Shown here: one piece after another, positions 1 to 8,463 of the stretch
Layout: every line of letters begins with the position of its first letter
Numbering within the stretch: the first letter of the stretch is position 1
NCBI GenBank assembly: GCA_036499165.1
Contig: DASYEE010000041.1
Span: 19,975-83,974, forward strand
DNA from: Galbitalea sp036499165
GTDB lineage: Bacteria; Actinomycetota; Actinomycetes; Actinomycetales; Microbacteriaceae
Direction of reading: 5' to 3'
DNA length: 64,000 nt
Notes under the pieces: generated by a model
Told to the model about the DNA's origin: nothing
The model's database searches: none
What the model saw: the letters and a program-made list of their open reading frames with translations, nothing else
Translations under genes and position numbers: made by a program

Positions 1-603
1 GAGGCGATAGTTCGCGCCGACGATAGCCAGCGTACCGGCGGCGATCGCGTCGCTGACGAGCTCGGATTCCTCGAGCAGCTCCGCAATCGTGTCGCGCAGG
101 TGCTCACGGCCGACAGCGTGACTGTCGATTGCCGCAGTGTCGATCGGACCGTCCGGTGAGCCGGCGACCCGACGCACCGCCGGAACGATCGGCGCGATGA
201 GGTTGGCAATGTGTACCGGCAGCGGTGCGGCATCCTCTGCCTGGGAGTCGATGGCGGCACGCACTGCTCCGCACTCGTCGTGACCGAGCACGATGATCAA
301 CGGCACATGCAGCACTGCCACGGCGTATTCGATCGACCCGACGACGCTCTCGGAGATCACCTGGCCGGCATTGCGGATCACGAACAGGTCGCCGAGGCCC
401 TTGTCGAAGATGATCTCCGCCGCAAGGCGCGAATCACTGCATCCGAACAGCGCCGCAATCGGCGCCTGGCCGTTCGCGATCTCCGCGCGACGGTCGACAT
501 CCTGCCGAGGGTGAAGGGGGGTGCCCGCGATGAAGCGCTCGTTGCCCCTCGCCATCTCGGTCCAGGCGAGGTCGGGGGATGGCGCTTTGGTCGTCTCGGT
601 CAT
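1..603 (-). CDS. Beta-class carbonic anhydrase (3' end beyond window)
   Basis: Zinc enzyme interconverting CO2 and bicarbonate in the cytoplasm. The 201 visible residues carry the beta-class zinc ligands: Cys55 with the Asp57/Arg59 dyad in CSDSR, then His108 and Cys111 in GHDECG. Family length is about 200-240 residues, so only a short C-terminus is missing past the left edge. ATG at 603 lies 5 nt after the DUF4245 stop, so the two are probably co-transcribed. Family assignment is certain from motifs; physiological role (bicarbonate supply for carboxylases) is inferred. Confidence 0.96.
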   Translation of the reverse strand, partial: MTETTKAPSPDLAWTEMARGNERFIAGTPLHPRQDVDRRAEIANGQAPIAALFGCSDSRLAAEIIFDKGLGDLFVIRNAGQVISESVVGSIEYAVAVLHVPLIIVLGHDECGAVRAAIDSQAEDAAPLPVHIANLIAPIVPAVRRVAGSPDGPIDTAAIDSHAVGREHLRDTIAELLEESELVSDAIAAGTLAIVGANYRL

Positions 604-608
604 CGCCG

Positions 609-1286
609 TCAGCTCACTTTCTTTCCCGCGTCGGTCAGGAACTGCGCCACGCGCGTCGCGACCTGAGAGTATTCGGCCGGGACACGCGCCGTGCCGGATG
701 CGCTGCCGTGCAGCACGAAGTGGATGCTCGCGACAGTTGCCGTGAGGGAGTACTGGAAGTTGCCGCTGTCGGCCGTCGTGCGCTGGTCGTAGATCGTCCA
801 ACGGACGCCCGAAATCGTCGTGTGCCCCGTCGGTTGCGCCTTACCGAGCAGCGAACCGAACCACGTATCTCCCGTTCGGATGCCTTCTTCGATGGCGATG
901 AACTGCTGTTTCGGGGTGATGAGGCCCACGTACCAGGTCGTCCCGTCGCCCGCGCCGTCTTTGAGCACCGCGCTGTTCGACCGCCAGGTCTTCGGCAGGT
1001 CTGGCGCGACCAGCGGCTGCGAAACACTCGGCTGTGCGCTGGCGGCGACAGAGCGGTAGTTCACGTACTTGACCGGTGTGTTGTCTGGCCGGATCACCAC
1101 GAGAACAACGAAGAGAACGACAGCGAGCGAAGCGAGCAGCGCGAGGACCAGGTTTCGCGTTGTCTGGTTCGCGCGGTGCGCTCGCGAATTCTCGGCCTTG
1201 CGCGCGGCGGTTTCGTCCGGAGTCTCCGGACGACCGAGCTCGGCGACGATGCGCGGAGGTTTACTGCCCTGGTTCAGGTTCGACAT
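609..1286 (-). CDS. DUF4245 family membrane-anchored protein
   Basis: 225 residues: a polar, charged N-terminus, one transmembrane segment at about residues 45-66 (LVLALLASLAVVLFVVLVVI) and a roughly 155-residue domain predicted outside the membrane. Sequence pattern (conserved KYVNYR after the membrane segment, PDLPKTWRSNS, TWYVGLITP) matches the actinobacterial DUF4245 family, whose function is unknown. It is followed after 5 nt by the carbonic anhydrase gene and preceded by xseB, the usual actinobacterial arrangement near exonuclease VII. No enzymatic residues are recognisable. Confidence 0.85.
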   Translation of the reverse strand: MSNLNQGSKPPRIVAELGRPETPDETAARKAENSRAHRANQTTRNLVLALLASLAVVLFVVLVVIRPDNTPVKYVNYRSVAASAQPSVSQPLVAPDLPKTWRSNSAVLKDGAGDGTTWYVGLITPKQQFIAIEEGIRTGDTWFGSLLGKAQPTGHTTISGVRWTIYDQRTTADSGNFQYSLTATVASIHFVLHGSASGTARVPAEYSQVATRVAQFLTDAGKKVS

Positions 1287-1324
1287 TCGGTGGGGAAACG
1301 CGTCTTTCTCGGTGTGTAGGGAAG

Positions 1325-1573
1325 CTAGTCAGTGGATGCCGCGCGTGCTGCGTCGAGGCGCGCCTTGGCGCCGAGGAGCCACTCTTCGCAGCGCTTTGCG
1401 AGTGCCTCACCCCGCTCCCACAGGGCGAGCGACTGCTCGAGGGTAGACGACCCCTGCTCGAGCTCGCCCACAACACGGACCAGCTCGTCACGTGCCTGTT
1501 CGTAGCTGAGCTCCGCGACGTCGTCGTGCGCACCAGCGGCTGGTGTATCTGGTTTGGGAGAAGCGGATGCCAC
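1325..1573 (-). CDS. xseB: Exodeoxyribonuclease VII small subunit
   Basis: 82-residue small subunit that assembles with XseA into the single-strand exonuclease VII. The core LSYEQARDELVRVVGELE, followed by SLALWERGEALAKRCEEWL, is the family helical hairpin; length is typical. The GTG start at 1573 is preceded 7 nt upstream by TAGGAT (1581-1586, reverse strand), so it may also have its own leaderless promoter besides readthrough from xseA, whose stop is 20 nt upstream. Confidence 0.95.
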   Translation of the reverse strand: MASASPKPDTPAAGAHDDVAELSYEQARDELVRVVGELEQGSSTLEQSLALWERGEALAKRCEEWLLGAKARLDAARAASTD

Positions 1574-1593
1574 GGGGTTAATCCTAACGATCG

Positions 1594-2844
1594 CTAACTG
1601 GTGGAAATCTGGTCGCCCGCGACGGCGGCGAGCTTACCGTCCGCGACGGTGAGGACGAGGGCGGTGCCGTTCGGAGCATCGGATGCGACCCTGAGCGCCC
1701 GGCCGTCTGGCAGCTGGGCAATCGAGTACCCGCGGTCGAGCGTGCGCTGGGGCGAGAGCGCCCGAAGGTGACCAGCGAGCTCGCTCACGCGAGCGCTCGC
1801 ACGGTCGATTGACAGGCTCATCAGTTCGCTGCCGCGGGCGACGTAGCGCGAGAGCTCTTCCGCGCGCGAGTCGACCAGCCAGCTCGAATTCGCGAGCACG
1901 GGGCGCGTCCGGAGCTGCTCCAGCCGATCGATCTCGATCGAGATGAGGTGCGTCACCCGGCTGCCGATCCGTGCCCGCGCCTGTTGGACGCGAGCGATCT
2001 CTTCCGCGACATCCGGCACGACGCGCTTCGCTGCATCCGTCGGCGTGGATGCGCGCAGGTCTGCGACGTCGTCGAGGAGCGGGCGATCCGCTTCGTGCCC
2101 GATCGCGCTGACGATGGGCGTGACGCACGCTGCGGCCGTGCGCACGAGTGCCTCGTCGCTGAAGACCAGGAGATTTTGGAAGTCCCCACCGCCGCGGGCA
2201 ATGATGATGACATCCACCGCCGGGTCGGCGTCGAGCAGCTTGAGCGCCGCCGTGACATCCCCGACGGCCTTATCGCCCTGGACGGCGGCATACGCAATGC
2301 GGAATTCGACTGCGGGCCAGCGCAGCTGGGCGTTGCGCAGCACATCTTTCTCAGCATCGCTGTCGCGGCCGGTGATGAGGCCGATGGTGTGGGGAAGAAA
2401 GGGCAGCGGCTTCTTGCGGTCGGCGTCGAACAGCCCCTCGGCCCGAAGGGTGTGCCGCAGGCGCTCGAGTCGCTCGAGCAGGTCGCCGAGGCCGACATGC
2501 CGCATCTCGAAGACCTGCATTGTGAGCGTGCCGCCCTTGACCCAGTAGTTGGGCTTGACGAGAGCCACGACGCGATCGCCCTGCTTCAGGTCATCCGGGA
2601 TCTTCGCCCGCACGGACGACCAGATCGTGAACGACACCGTCGCGTCGGCCTCGAGGTCCTTCAATTTGCCATAGACGTTGCCGCCCGAGACGCCCCACTG
2701 GGTGATCTCGCCCTCGACCCAGACGGTGCCGAGCCGATCGATCCAACCCTTGATCTTCGCAGACAGGATGCCGACCGGCCATGGTGCATCGACGGTGGGA
2801 AGCGTGTCTGCCGATCGCACGGCGCCCGGTGCAGAATCGGTCAC
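1594..2844 (-). CDS. xseA: Exodeoxyribonuclease VII large subunit
   Basis: 416-residue catalytic subunit of exonuclease VII. An N-terminal OB-fold domain (about 20-120, containing VWVEGEIT and GDRVVALVKPNYWVKGGTL) is followed by the nuclease domain with IGLITGRDSDAEKDV, DVIIIARGGGDFQNLLVFSDE and VSAIGHEADRPLLDDVADLRASTPTDAA, all family hallmarks. The ATG overlaps the stop of the upstream small gene by 4 nt (ATGA), so translation is coupled. Length is normal for Actinobacteria. Confidence 0.97.
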   Translation of the reverse strand: MTDSAPGAVRSADTLPTVDAPWPVGILSAKIKGWIDRLGTVWVEGEITQWGVSGGNVYGKLKDLEADATVSFTIWSSVRAKIPDDLKQGDRVVALVKPNYWVKGGTLTMQVFEMRHVGLGDLLERLERLRHTLRAEGLFDADRKKPLPFLPHTIGLITGRDSDAEKDVLRNAQLRWPAVEFRIAYAAVQGDKAVGDVTAALKLLDADPAVDVIIIARGGGDFQNLLVFSDEALVRTAAACVTPIVSAIGHEADRPLLDDVADLRASTPTDAAKRVVPDVAEEIARVQQARARIGSRVTHLISIEIDRLEQLRTRPVLANSSWLVDSRAEELSRYVARGSELMSLSIDRASARVSELAGHLRALSPQRTLDRGYSIAQLPDGRALRVASDAPNGTALVLTVADGKLAAVAGDQISTS

Positions 2845-3158
2845 GAATCGCCTCCGACGGGAGGCTCACCAACGTATTCGTGCGCCTCTCGGATGAGTTC
2901 GGACCAGAAGGAGAGGTCGCGGACTCGAACCCAATCGCGCGAGCGCTCGCCACCGGTCTTGAAGGCCTTAGCGACGCCGCGTGCAGTGAGATCGCTTGAC
3001 CGTGTCGTCGGAAGGTCGACGACGAGGTCGTCGCCGTCCAGAAAAGCGAACAGCGTGCCGCGCACGTGCAGGCCGTCGTCGTCGACGGTCACCCCTGGCT
3101 CGTGGCGAAATTCGATCAGCAGGTTTTCGTACGCCTCTGTCGCAACTGTGTTTGCCAT
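2841..3158 (-). CDS. Conserved small protein, function unknown
   Basis: 105 residues from the ATG at 3158, chosen because GGGAGG lies 5 nt upstream; a longer in-frame extension to 3242 would run into the ispH start region and is unlikely. Acidic, soluble, no signal peptide; contains DGLHVRGTLFAFLDGDDLVVDLP and a tryptophan-rich C-terminal stretch (RDWVRVRDLSFWSELIREA). The fold resembles small single-domain cytosolic proteins, but I do not recognise a named family. It overlaps xseA by 4 nt and is divergent from ispH, so it heads the exonuclease VII transcript. Confidence 0.8.
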   Translation of the reverse strand: MANTVATEAYENLLIEFRHEPGVTVDDDGLHVRGTLFAFLDGDDLVVDLPTTRSSDLTARGVAKAFKTGGERSRDWVRVRDLSFWSELIREAHEYVGEPPVGGDS

Positions 3159-3206
3159 CGGTGCCTCCCAGACCTCGGCTCGGTACGCTCCCGTAGAATC
3201 GGCAGT

Positions 3207-4289
3207 GTGAGCATCTCCAACGGCGCTGCCGTCAGCCTTCAAATACCCCGGGTTCCCGCGGTACGTAACAGGCTACGGGACATCCCCGTCACCGGGTCGA
3301 AGCGTGTGCTGCTCGCTGCCCCTCGTGGGTACTGTGCAGGAGTAGACAGGGCCGTGATCGCTGTCGAGAAGGCCCTCGACAAATTCGGGACGCCCGTCTA
3401 CGTGCGCAAGCAAATCGTCCACAACATCCACGTCGTCTCGACGCTCGAGCAGCGGGGAGCGATCTTCGTCGATGACGTCGCCGAAGTGCCGGAGGGCGCA
3501 CACATCGTCTTCAGCGCGCACGGTGTCTCGCCTGCGGTGGTTGCCGGCGCCACCGCGCGGGGCCTCGACGCGATCGACGCCACGTGTCCGCTCGTCACCA
3601 AGGTGCACCGGGAGGCGACCCGTTTCGCGAGAGATGACTACGAAATCCTCCTGATCGGCCACCGCGGCCACGAAGAGGTCGAGGGCACGATGGGTCACGC
3701 CCCCGAGCGCACGACCCTGGTGAACAGCCCGGCAGACGTCGCTGGCCTCGACGTGAAAAACCCCGATCATCTCGTCTGGCTTTCGCAAACCACCCTCAGC
3801 GTCGATGAGACGATGGAGACCGTCCGCCTCCTGCGTGAGCGCTTCCCGAACCTGCAGGACCCGCCGAGCGACGACATCTGTTACGCCACCCAGAATCGCC
3901 AGGTCGCGATCAAGAAGGTCGCGGAGGAAGCCGACCTCGTGATCGTCGTCGGGTCGGCCAACAGCTCGAACACCGTGCGGCTCGTGGATGTCGCGCTCGA
4001 GAACGGGGCGACGGCGGCATACCGCGTCGACTACGCGAGCGAAATCAAACAGGAGTGGCTGGATGGCGTCCTGACGGTCGGCGTGACCTCGGGCGCATCC
4101 GTACCGGAAGTGCTCGTGCAGGAAGTGCTCGACGACCTCGCCGACGCGGGTTATGGGACCGTCGACCAGGTCGTCACCGCAGAAGAGGACCTGATGTTCT
4201 CGCTTCCCCGCGAACTGCGCACCGACGCCAGCGGCAAGCCGGATGAGCGTGGCCTCGGCGGTCGCACCCGGCGTCTCGATTGGCAGTAG
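3207..4289 (+). CDS. ispH: 4-hydroxy-3-methylbut-2-enyl diphosphate reductase
   Basis: Last enzyme of the MEP isoprenoid pathway: an iron-sulfur reductase converting HMBPP into IPP and DMAPP. The three cluster cysteines are Cys43 (APRGYCAGVDRA), Cys127 (DATCPLVTKVH) and Cys225 (ICYATQNRQ); the HGVSP and SSNT substrate-binding motifs are present. 360 residues with a roughly 30-residue N-terminal extension. GTG at 3207 is chosen because TAGAAT (3194-3199) ends 7 nt upstream and there is no Shine-Dalgarno, so the mRNA is probably leaderless. Confidence 0.97.
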   Translation: MSISNGAAVSLQIPRVPAVRNRLRDIPVTGSKRVLLAAPRGYCAGVDRAVIAVEKALDKFGTPVYVRKQIVHNIHVVSTLEQRGAIFVDDVAEVPEGAHIVFSAHGVSPAVVAGATARGLDAIDATCPLVTKVHREATRFARDDYEILLIGHRGHEEVEGTMGHAPERTTLVNSPADVAGLDVKNPDHLVWLSQTTLSVDETMETVRLLRERFPNLQDPPSDDICYATQNRQVAIKKVAEEADLVIVVGSANSSNTVRLVDVALENGATAAYRVDYASEIKQEWLDGVLTVGVTSGASVPEVLVQEVLDDLADAGYGTVDQVVTAEEDLMFSLPRELRTDASGKPDERGLGGRTRRLDWQ

Positions 4290-4291
4290 GC

Positions 4292-4825
4292 ATGAGCGAC
4301 GAGCGGCCTCGCCCCGAATACGGCGAATACGCCACACCCGAGGAACAGGCGCGTGCTGCCGGCCAGACCTACGTCCCGCCGCCCCCATTCGCACCGCCGC
4401 AAGCCTGGCGGTCGGATGCCGACGAAGAGAGCACCCAGCCGGATGTCCCGATCTTCAACCGGGGCAGGTTCATCGACCGCGTCGTGACCAACGGCCTGCT
4501 GCTCATCGGAGTTTTTTCGTTCATCCAGTCGTTCGAGGGCGACCTGTCGTTCGGTTCACTGCTGAAGGCAACGGCTACCTCCTTTGGCGTGACTGACTAC
4601 GAGCCTTCTGCAGGCATCGACGTGGTCGGGCGCTGGATCCTCGTGATCAATGTCGTGTTGCTGGTCGCATCCATCGCCGTCTCGGTCGTTATCGCCCGGC
4701 GCGGGCATCTCACTTTCTATATCCCGCTTGTCGGGTTCTTCCTGTTCTCGACGGCGCAGGCGATCCTCTTGTATACGAGTGCTCCCGCCCTGGTCGAGCA
4801 ACTCGGACGCCACTTCCTGGGCTAA
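4292..4825 (+). CDS. Small membrane protein downstream of ispH (DUF6264-like)
   Basis: 177 residues beginning 2 nt after the ispH stop, hence co-transcribed. A Pro-rich, acidic cytosolic N-terminus (EYGEYATPEEQARAAGQ, then PPPPFAPP) precedes three hydrophobic segments at about 69-85, 118-138 and 146-165. The N-terminal pattern and position match a small Microbacteriaceae membrane family that I recall as DUF6264; this name is from memory and uncertain. Function unknown. Confidence 0.8.
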   Translation: MSDERPRPEYGEYATPEEQARAAGQTYVPPPPFAPPQAWRSDADEESTQPDVPIFNRGRFIDRVVTNGLLLIGVFSFIQSFEGDLSFGSLLKATATSFGVTDYEPSAGIDVVGRWILVINVVLLVASIAVSVVIARRGHLTFYIPLVGFFLFSTAQAILLYTSAPALVEQLGRHFLG

Positions 4826-4900
4826 CCGCGGCCCGGCAGCGGGCAGAGAGCTCTCGCGTCGATCCGGCCGCGTTCGCCGGTCGTGTGCGACGCTGTTCTC

Positions 4901-6136
4901 GTGAGTCCCGGCGTAGCGCGAATCCCCATCCTGCCGCGCAAGGTCGCGGCCGGGGTGACCGTGTCGGCGGTGGCTCGCGGGGGATGGGCGATCGCTGCGG
5001 TCACGCTCATCGTCTCGACCGTCGGAATCTCCGACCAGTTCTTGCGCCTCGGTTACGGCGGAGACCTGGCAGCGCCCCTCGGCGCGATCGTCTGCATGCT
5101 CGCCGCCATCCTCGTGCTCGCCTCGTTCCCGTCGTGGTGGACGGTCTGCGCGTTCGTCGTCATCGGCGGCATCAGCGAGTACGTCTTTCTGCACGGGGTC
5201 CTCGATCACCACGCGTCACTGCTTCCCGCTGCCCTCATTCTGGTGAATCGCCCGGCCGCCGCCCTGGTCCTCGTTGGCACGGTCGGGACCCGCCCACTCC
5301 CGGCGATTGCATGGGGCATTGGTGGGTTCATCGTCGGCGAGGGGGTAACTCTTCTCGTCTGCCTCCAGGTCGGCACACCGCTGTACTTCGGCAATGGACC
5401 CCTCATCACCCTGGCCAACTACTGTGCCGCCTATGTCGGTCTTGCTCTGATCCAGCGTGCCCAGCGCCGTCGCGTGCCCGACTTTCTCCGGCTCAGGCAG
5501 GAGTCGCGCAGAATCGACCACGCTCTCACGCGCGAGCAGCGAGAGGTCGCAGTGCTTCACGACACTGTTCTCAACGACCTCGCGCTCGTCGTCAACGGGC
5601 CGGATCAGCTCGACGATCGCATGCGCGAGCGGATGCATCAGGATGTCGCGACCCTCTCCCGCCACGCGAGTCTTGCCGGCATCGAACAGACGGAATTCGT
5701 AGACGCCAACGACGCGTCACTGCGCAACCAGATGATGCTTCTCGTCAGCGATTTCCAGTGGCGCGGCTTAGGCGTCGAGGTCACGGGAGACACGGGTCGG
5801 GTTGCGCGCATGACGCCAGAAGCCGTGGATGCAGCGGTCGGCGCTCTCCGCGCCTGTCTCGAGAACGTGCTGCGGCACTCCGGCGTGCTCTCGGCTGAGA
5901 TCGCGATCAGCACATCCGATGAGCTGATTACCTGGACGGTGAGCGACGCAGGCCATGGGTTCGACCTGGCAGCGGTCGAGCTTGACCGGCTGGGTCTGCG
6001 CACATCCGTAATCCGTCGCGTCGAAAGCGCCGGTGGCAGTGCCAAGGTCTACTCGACCCCCGGGAACGGCACCTCGGTTCTGCTCACCTTGCCGCAGCTG
6101 CCGCCGCCGGAGTCGACGCCCGGGAGTCAGGAATGA
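4901..6136 (+). CDS. Membrane sensor histidine kinase-like protein (orphan)
   Basis: 411 residues. About six transmembrane segments (residues 20-195) are followed by a short linker, a degenerate phosphoacceptor-like helix (REVAVLHDTVLNDLALV) similar to HisKA_3 kinases, and a GHKL ATPase domain: N-box ACLENVLRHSG, G1 SDAGHGFD, and a terminal GNGTSVLLTLP. GTG at 4901 is preferred over GTG 4883 because GACGCT ends 6 nt upstream of it. The next gene overlaps by 4 nt. No response regulator is adjacent, which is unusual for this class. Confidence 0.8.
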   Translation: MSPGVARIPILPRKVAAGVTVSAVARGGWAIAAVTLIVSTVGISDQFLRLGYGGDLAAPLGAIVCMLAAILVLASFPSWWTVCAFVVIGGISEYVFLHGVLDHHASLLPAALILVNRPAAALVLVGTVGTRPLPAIAWGIGGFIVGEGVTLLVCLQVGTPLYFGNGPLITLANYCAAYVGLALIQRAQRRRVPDFLRLRQESRRIDHALTREQREVAVLHDTVLNDLALVVNGPDQLDDRMRERMHQDVATLSRHASLAGIEQTEFVDANDASLRNQMMLLVSDFQWRGLGVEVTGDTGRVARMTPEAVDAAVGALRACLENVLRHSGVLSAEIAISTSDELITWTVSDAGHGFDLAAVELDRLGLRTSVIRRVESAGGSAKVYSTPGNGTSVLLTLPQLPPPESTPGSQE

Positions 6137-7260
6137 CCAGTTCGTGGCGACGCTCGCCGCAAGAGGTCGACCCACTCAGCTGGTTCGCGGGGCCGGGCTT
6201 GCCCGTCGTGCTCTCGATCGCCGCAGTCCTCCAGGGAGCGGTCATCGCCATCCTGTACTGGGGCCTGTGGTCGAATGTCGCCCTGCAGTTCGCCGCGATG
6301 CCATTTTTTCTCTTTGCCGGCTGGCTGACGGCGACGTGGGTGCAGCCACATCGGCCGCAGTTCGACTGGCGAAAGGCCATCGTCGTGCTCATGATCTCGA
6401 CCCTCGGCGTCGTCGTGTCCGCGGTCGGAACCGTCGGCGGCCACATGGCCGTTCAGCAGTGGTGGCCAGGAATCGCGCTCGGCGCGACTCTCGCGAGCCT
6501 CGCGCCCTATTCCTCGGCGCGCCAGCTGGTCGGCTATGGGATCCTCGCGGCGGTTCCCCTCGCCTTTATCGGATGGGCCGTGTTCTCGCCGATCACCCAC
6601 ATCTGGACTCCGGCTGGGGTCATCGCAATCTCCTCTGGGCCGGTCGTGGTGGCCGGGGTCGCTTCCATCGTCTTCTCGTACACGATCGTGTCCCGGACGA
6701 CCGCTTTTCTCGACACGTCCGCTGCCGACGAAGAGGTGTATTCGGCGCTTGAGCCGCGGAGCGAAGCCGAAGAGATGGGCGGCACCGCGCGGGTCAGTGC
6801 GCGCGTCGCGCCGTTCATCGAGAGTGTCGCGGCGGCCGGCGTCATCACGCCGACCGACAGGGCGCTCGCGGCGCAGATCGCTCGCTCGCTCCGAGCAGAG
6901 CTGGTGACAGCGAGCAACCGGAGCTGGCTGGATGTCGTGGCAGCCGAAACCGGAATGGTCGTCAGCGACCCGGGTCGGCTCGCAGATCGGATGAACGAAT
7001 CGCAGCGGGCAGCACTTCGAGGTCTCCTCGTCGCGGCGATCGAGAATTCGGTCGTCGACAGGTACACGCTGCTCATCGAGCTTCGTGCCCAGCCCGATGG
7101 TTCGACGGCGGTCGCGCTCAGCATCGACCTCGACCTGCCGGAGGGCAGGCGATTCGTCCTGATCGCGCCGTACTACCTGACGCTGAAGACGACGGTCGAC
7201 GACCTCTCCTGGGACGACGGCCGGAGCCTCATGCTGAAGTTCCGCATCCCGCCAAGCTGA
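6133..7260 (+). CDS. Membrane protein with degenerate kinase-like C-terminus
   Basis: 375 residues, ATG overlapping the upstream kinase stop (ATGA). About six membrane segments (residues 25-190) precede a cytosolic half in which LRGLLVAAIENSVVDRY aligns in position with the N-box helix of the upstream kinase, and which ends in a short beta strand (SLMLKFRIPPS) like the last strand of a GHKL fold. The DxGxG ATP-binding motif is absent. I read it as a paralogous partner that has lost ATP binding; this is inference from layout and weak similarity. Confidence 0.65.
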   Translation: MTSSWRRSPQEVDPLSWFAGPGLPVVLSIAAVLQGAVIAILYWGLWSNVALQFAAMPFFLFAGWLTATWVQPHRPQFDWRKAIVVLMISTLGVVVSAVGTVGGHMAVQQWWPGIALGATLASLAPYSSARQLVGYGILAAVPLAFIGWAVFSPITHIWTPAGVIAISSGPVVVAGVASIVFSYTIVSRTTAFLDTSAADEEVYSALEPRSEAEEMGGTARVSARVAPFIESVAAAGVITPTDRALAAQIARSLRAELVTASNRSWLDVVAAETGMVVSDPGRLADRMNESQRAALRGLLVAAIENSVVDRYTLLIELRAQPDGSTAVALSIDLDLPEGRRFVLIAPYYLTLKTTVDDLSWDDGRSLMLKFRIPPS

Positions 7261-7274
7261 ACCGTTCCTGTAGC

Positions 7275-7298
7275 AGGGCCGGGAGCGGCGCCTGCCCT
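7275..7298. terminator. Short inverted repeat between convergent genes
   Basis: AGGGC (7275-7279) and GCCCT (7294-7298) with further pairing between them lie in the 36-bp gap where two genes converge. The 3' arm overlaps the aldolase stop codon. There is no T-run, so action as a bidirectional terminator is only a suggestion. Confidence 0.35.
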
Positions 7299-8325
7299 AC
7301 TTGCCGGAGTGACCAGCGGACCCGAGCTGCTTCGTCGCCTCGACCACGCGGGCCGCCATCGCGGTCTCGGCGATCTTGCCCCATGCGCGCGGGTCATAGA
7401 TCTTCTTGTTCCCGACCTCGCCGTCGACCTTCAGGAAGCCGTCGTAGTTCTTCAACACGGTGTCGGCGATCGAGCGACTGTATGCGTACTGCGTGTCGGT
7501 GTCGACGTTCATCTTCACGACGCCGTTCGCGACCGCCTCGGCGATCTCCGCGTCCGTCGAACCCGATCCACCGTGGAAGACGAGGTCGAGTGGCTTCGGA
7601 CCGGTGCCGTACTTCGCCTGGAGCCCAGCCTGGATGTCCCCGAGGAGTTCGGGCCGCAACTTTACGTTGCCCGGCTTGTAAACACCGTGCACGTTGCCGA
7701 AAGTCAGGGCGGCGATGTATCGGCCCTGGTCGCCGAGACCAAGCGCGTCGACGACCTTCTCGACGTCCGCGAGAGTCGTGTAGAGAGCGTCGTTCGTGCC
7801 CTCGTGCTGCACGCCGTCCTCCTCGCCGCCCACGACGCCGATCTCAACCTCGAGGATCGCGTGAATCGCTTTGAGGCGGGGGAGGAGGTCCTTCGCGATG
7901 CGGATGTTCTCGTCGAGCGGCACGGCAGAGCCATCCCACATGTGCGACTGGAAGATCGGGTTGCGCCCGGCCTTCACCTCGGCCTCGGACGCGGCAAGCA
8001 GCGGCAGCACGAAGCCCGCGAGCGCCGGCTCGGGGCAGTGGTCGGTGTGGAGCGCGACGGTGACCGGGTAGTTCTTCGCGACCTCGGTCACGAATGCCGC
8101 AAACGCGAGAGCCCCCGACGCGCGGTTCTTGACGGTGTGCCCCGCAAAGTAGTCTGCGCCGCCCGTCGTGACCTGGATGATGCCATCGGACTGCGCCTCG
8201 CTGAGGCCCTGCAGCACGGAGTTGATCGTCGAGGAGGACGACACGTTGATCGCCGGGTACGCGAACCCGTTGGTCTTGGCCTTGTCGAGCATCTCTGCGT
8301 ACTGCTCGGGGGTTGCGACGGGCAT
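7297..8325 (-). CDS. fba: Fructose-bisphosphate aldolase, class II
   Basis: 342-residue zinc aldolase of glycolysis and gluconeogenesis, splitting fructose 1,6-bisphosphate into DHAP and glyceraldehyde 3-phosphate. Family hallmarks: AYPAINVSSS at the N-terminus, the TDHCPEPALAGF segment carrying the catalytic Asp and a zinc His, SHMWDGSA, EVEIGVVGGEEDG, and FHGGSGSTDAEI for phosphate binding. AAGGAG precedes the ATG at 8325 with proper spacing. It is divergent from the class II fructose-1,6-bisphosphatase, so opposing steps of hexose phosphate metabolism share a 138-bp control region. Confidence 0.97.
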   Translation of the reverse strand: MPVATPEQYAEMLDKAKTNGFAYPAINVSSSSTINSVLQGLSEAQSDGIIQVTTGGADYFAGHTVKNRASGALAFAAFVTEVAKNYPVTVALHTDHCPEPALAGFVLPLLAASEAEVKAGRNPIFQSHMWDGSAVPLDENIRIAKDLLPRLKAIHAILEVEIGVVGGEEDGVQHEGTNDALYTTLADVEKVVDALGLGDQGRYIAALTFGNVHGVYKPGNVKLRPELLGDIQAGLQAKYGTGPKPLDLVFHGGSGSTDAEIAEAVANGVVKMNVDTDTQYAYSRSIADTVLKNYDGFLKVDGEVGNKKIYDPRAWGKIAETAMAARVVEATKQLGSAGHSGK

Positions 8326-8463
8326 GACGACTCCTTGTGGTGGTGGTGGCTCGGCAGCGACAGCGACTGCGGGGGAACCCTCGAAGTCTACTAATGTTGG
8401 CTTTAGCGTTGATTCCGCAGTGGAGTCACACCACCATCGCTGAACCCGTCAGGGGATCCTTTG

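Noticed and set aside
3273..4394. 373-codon reading frame antisense to ispH
   Set aside because: Covers ispH and has no independent ribosome site or motifs.
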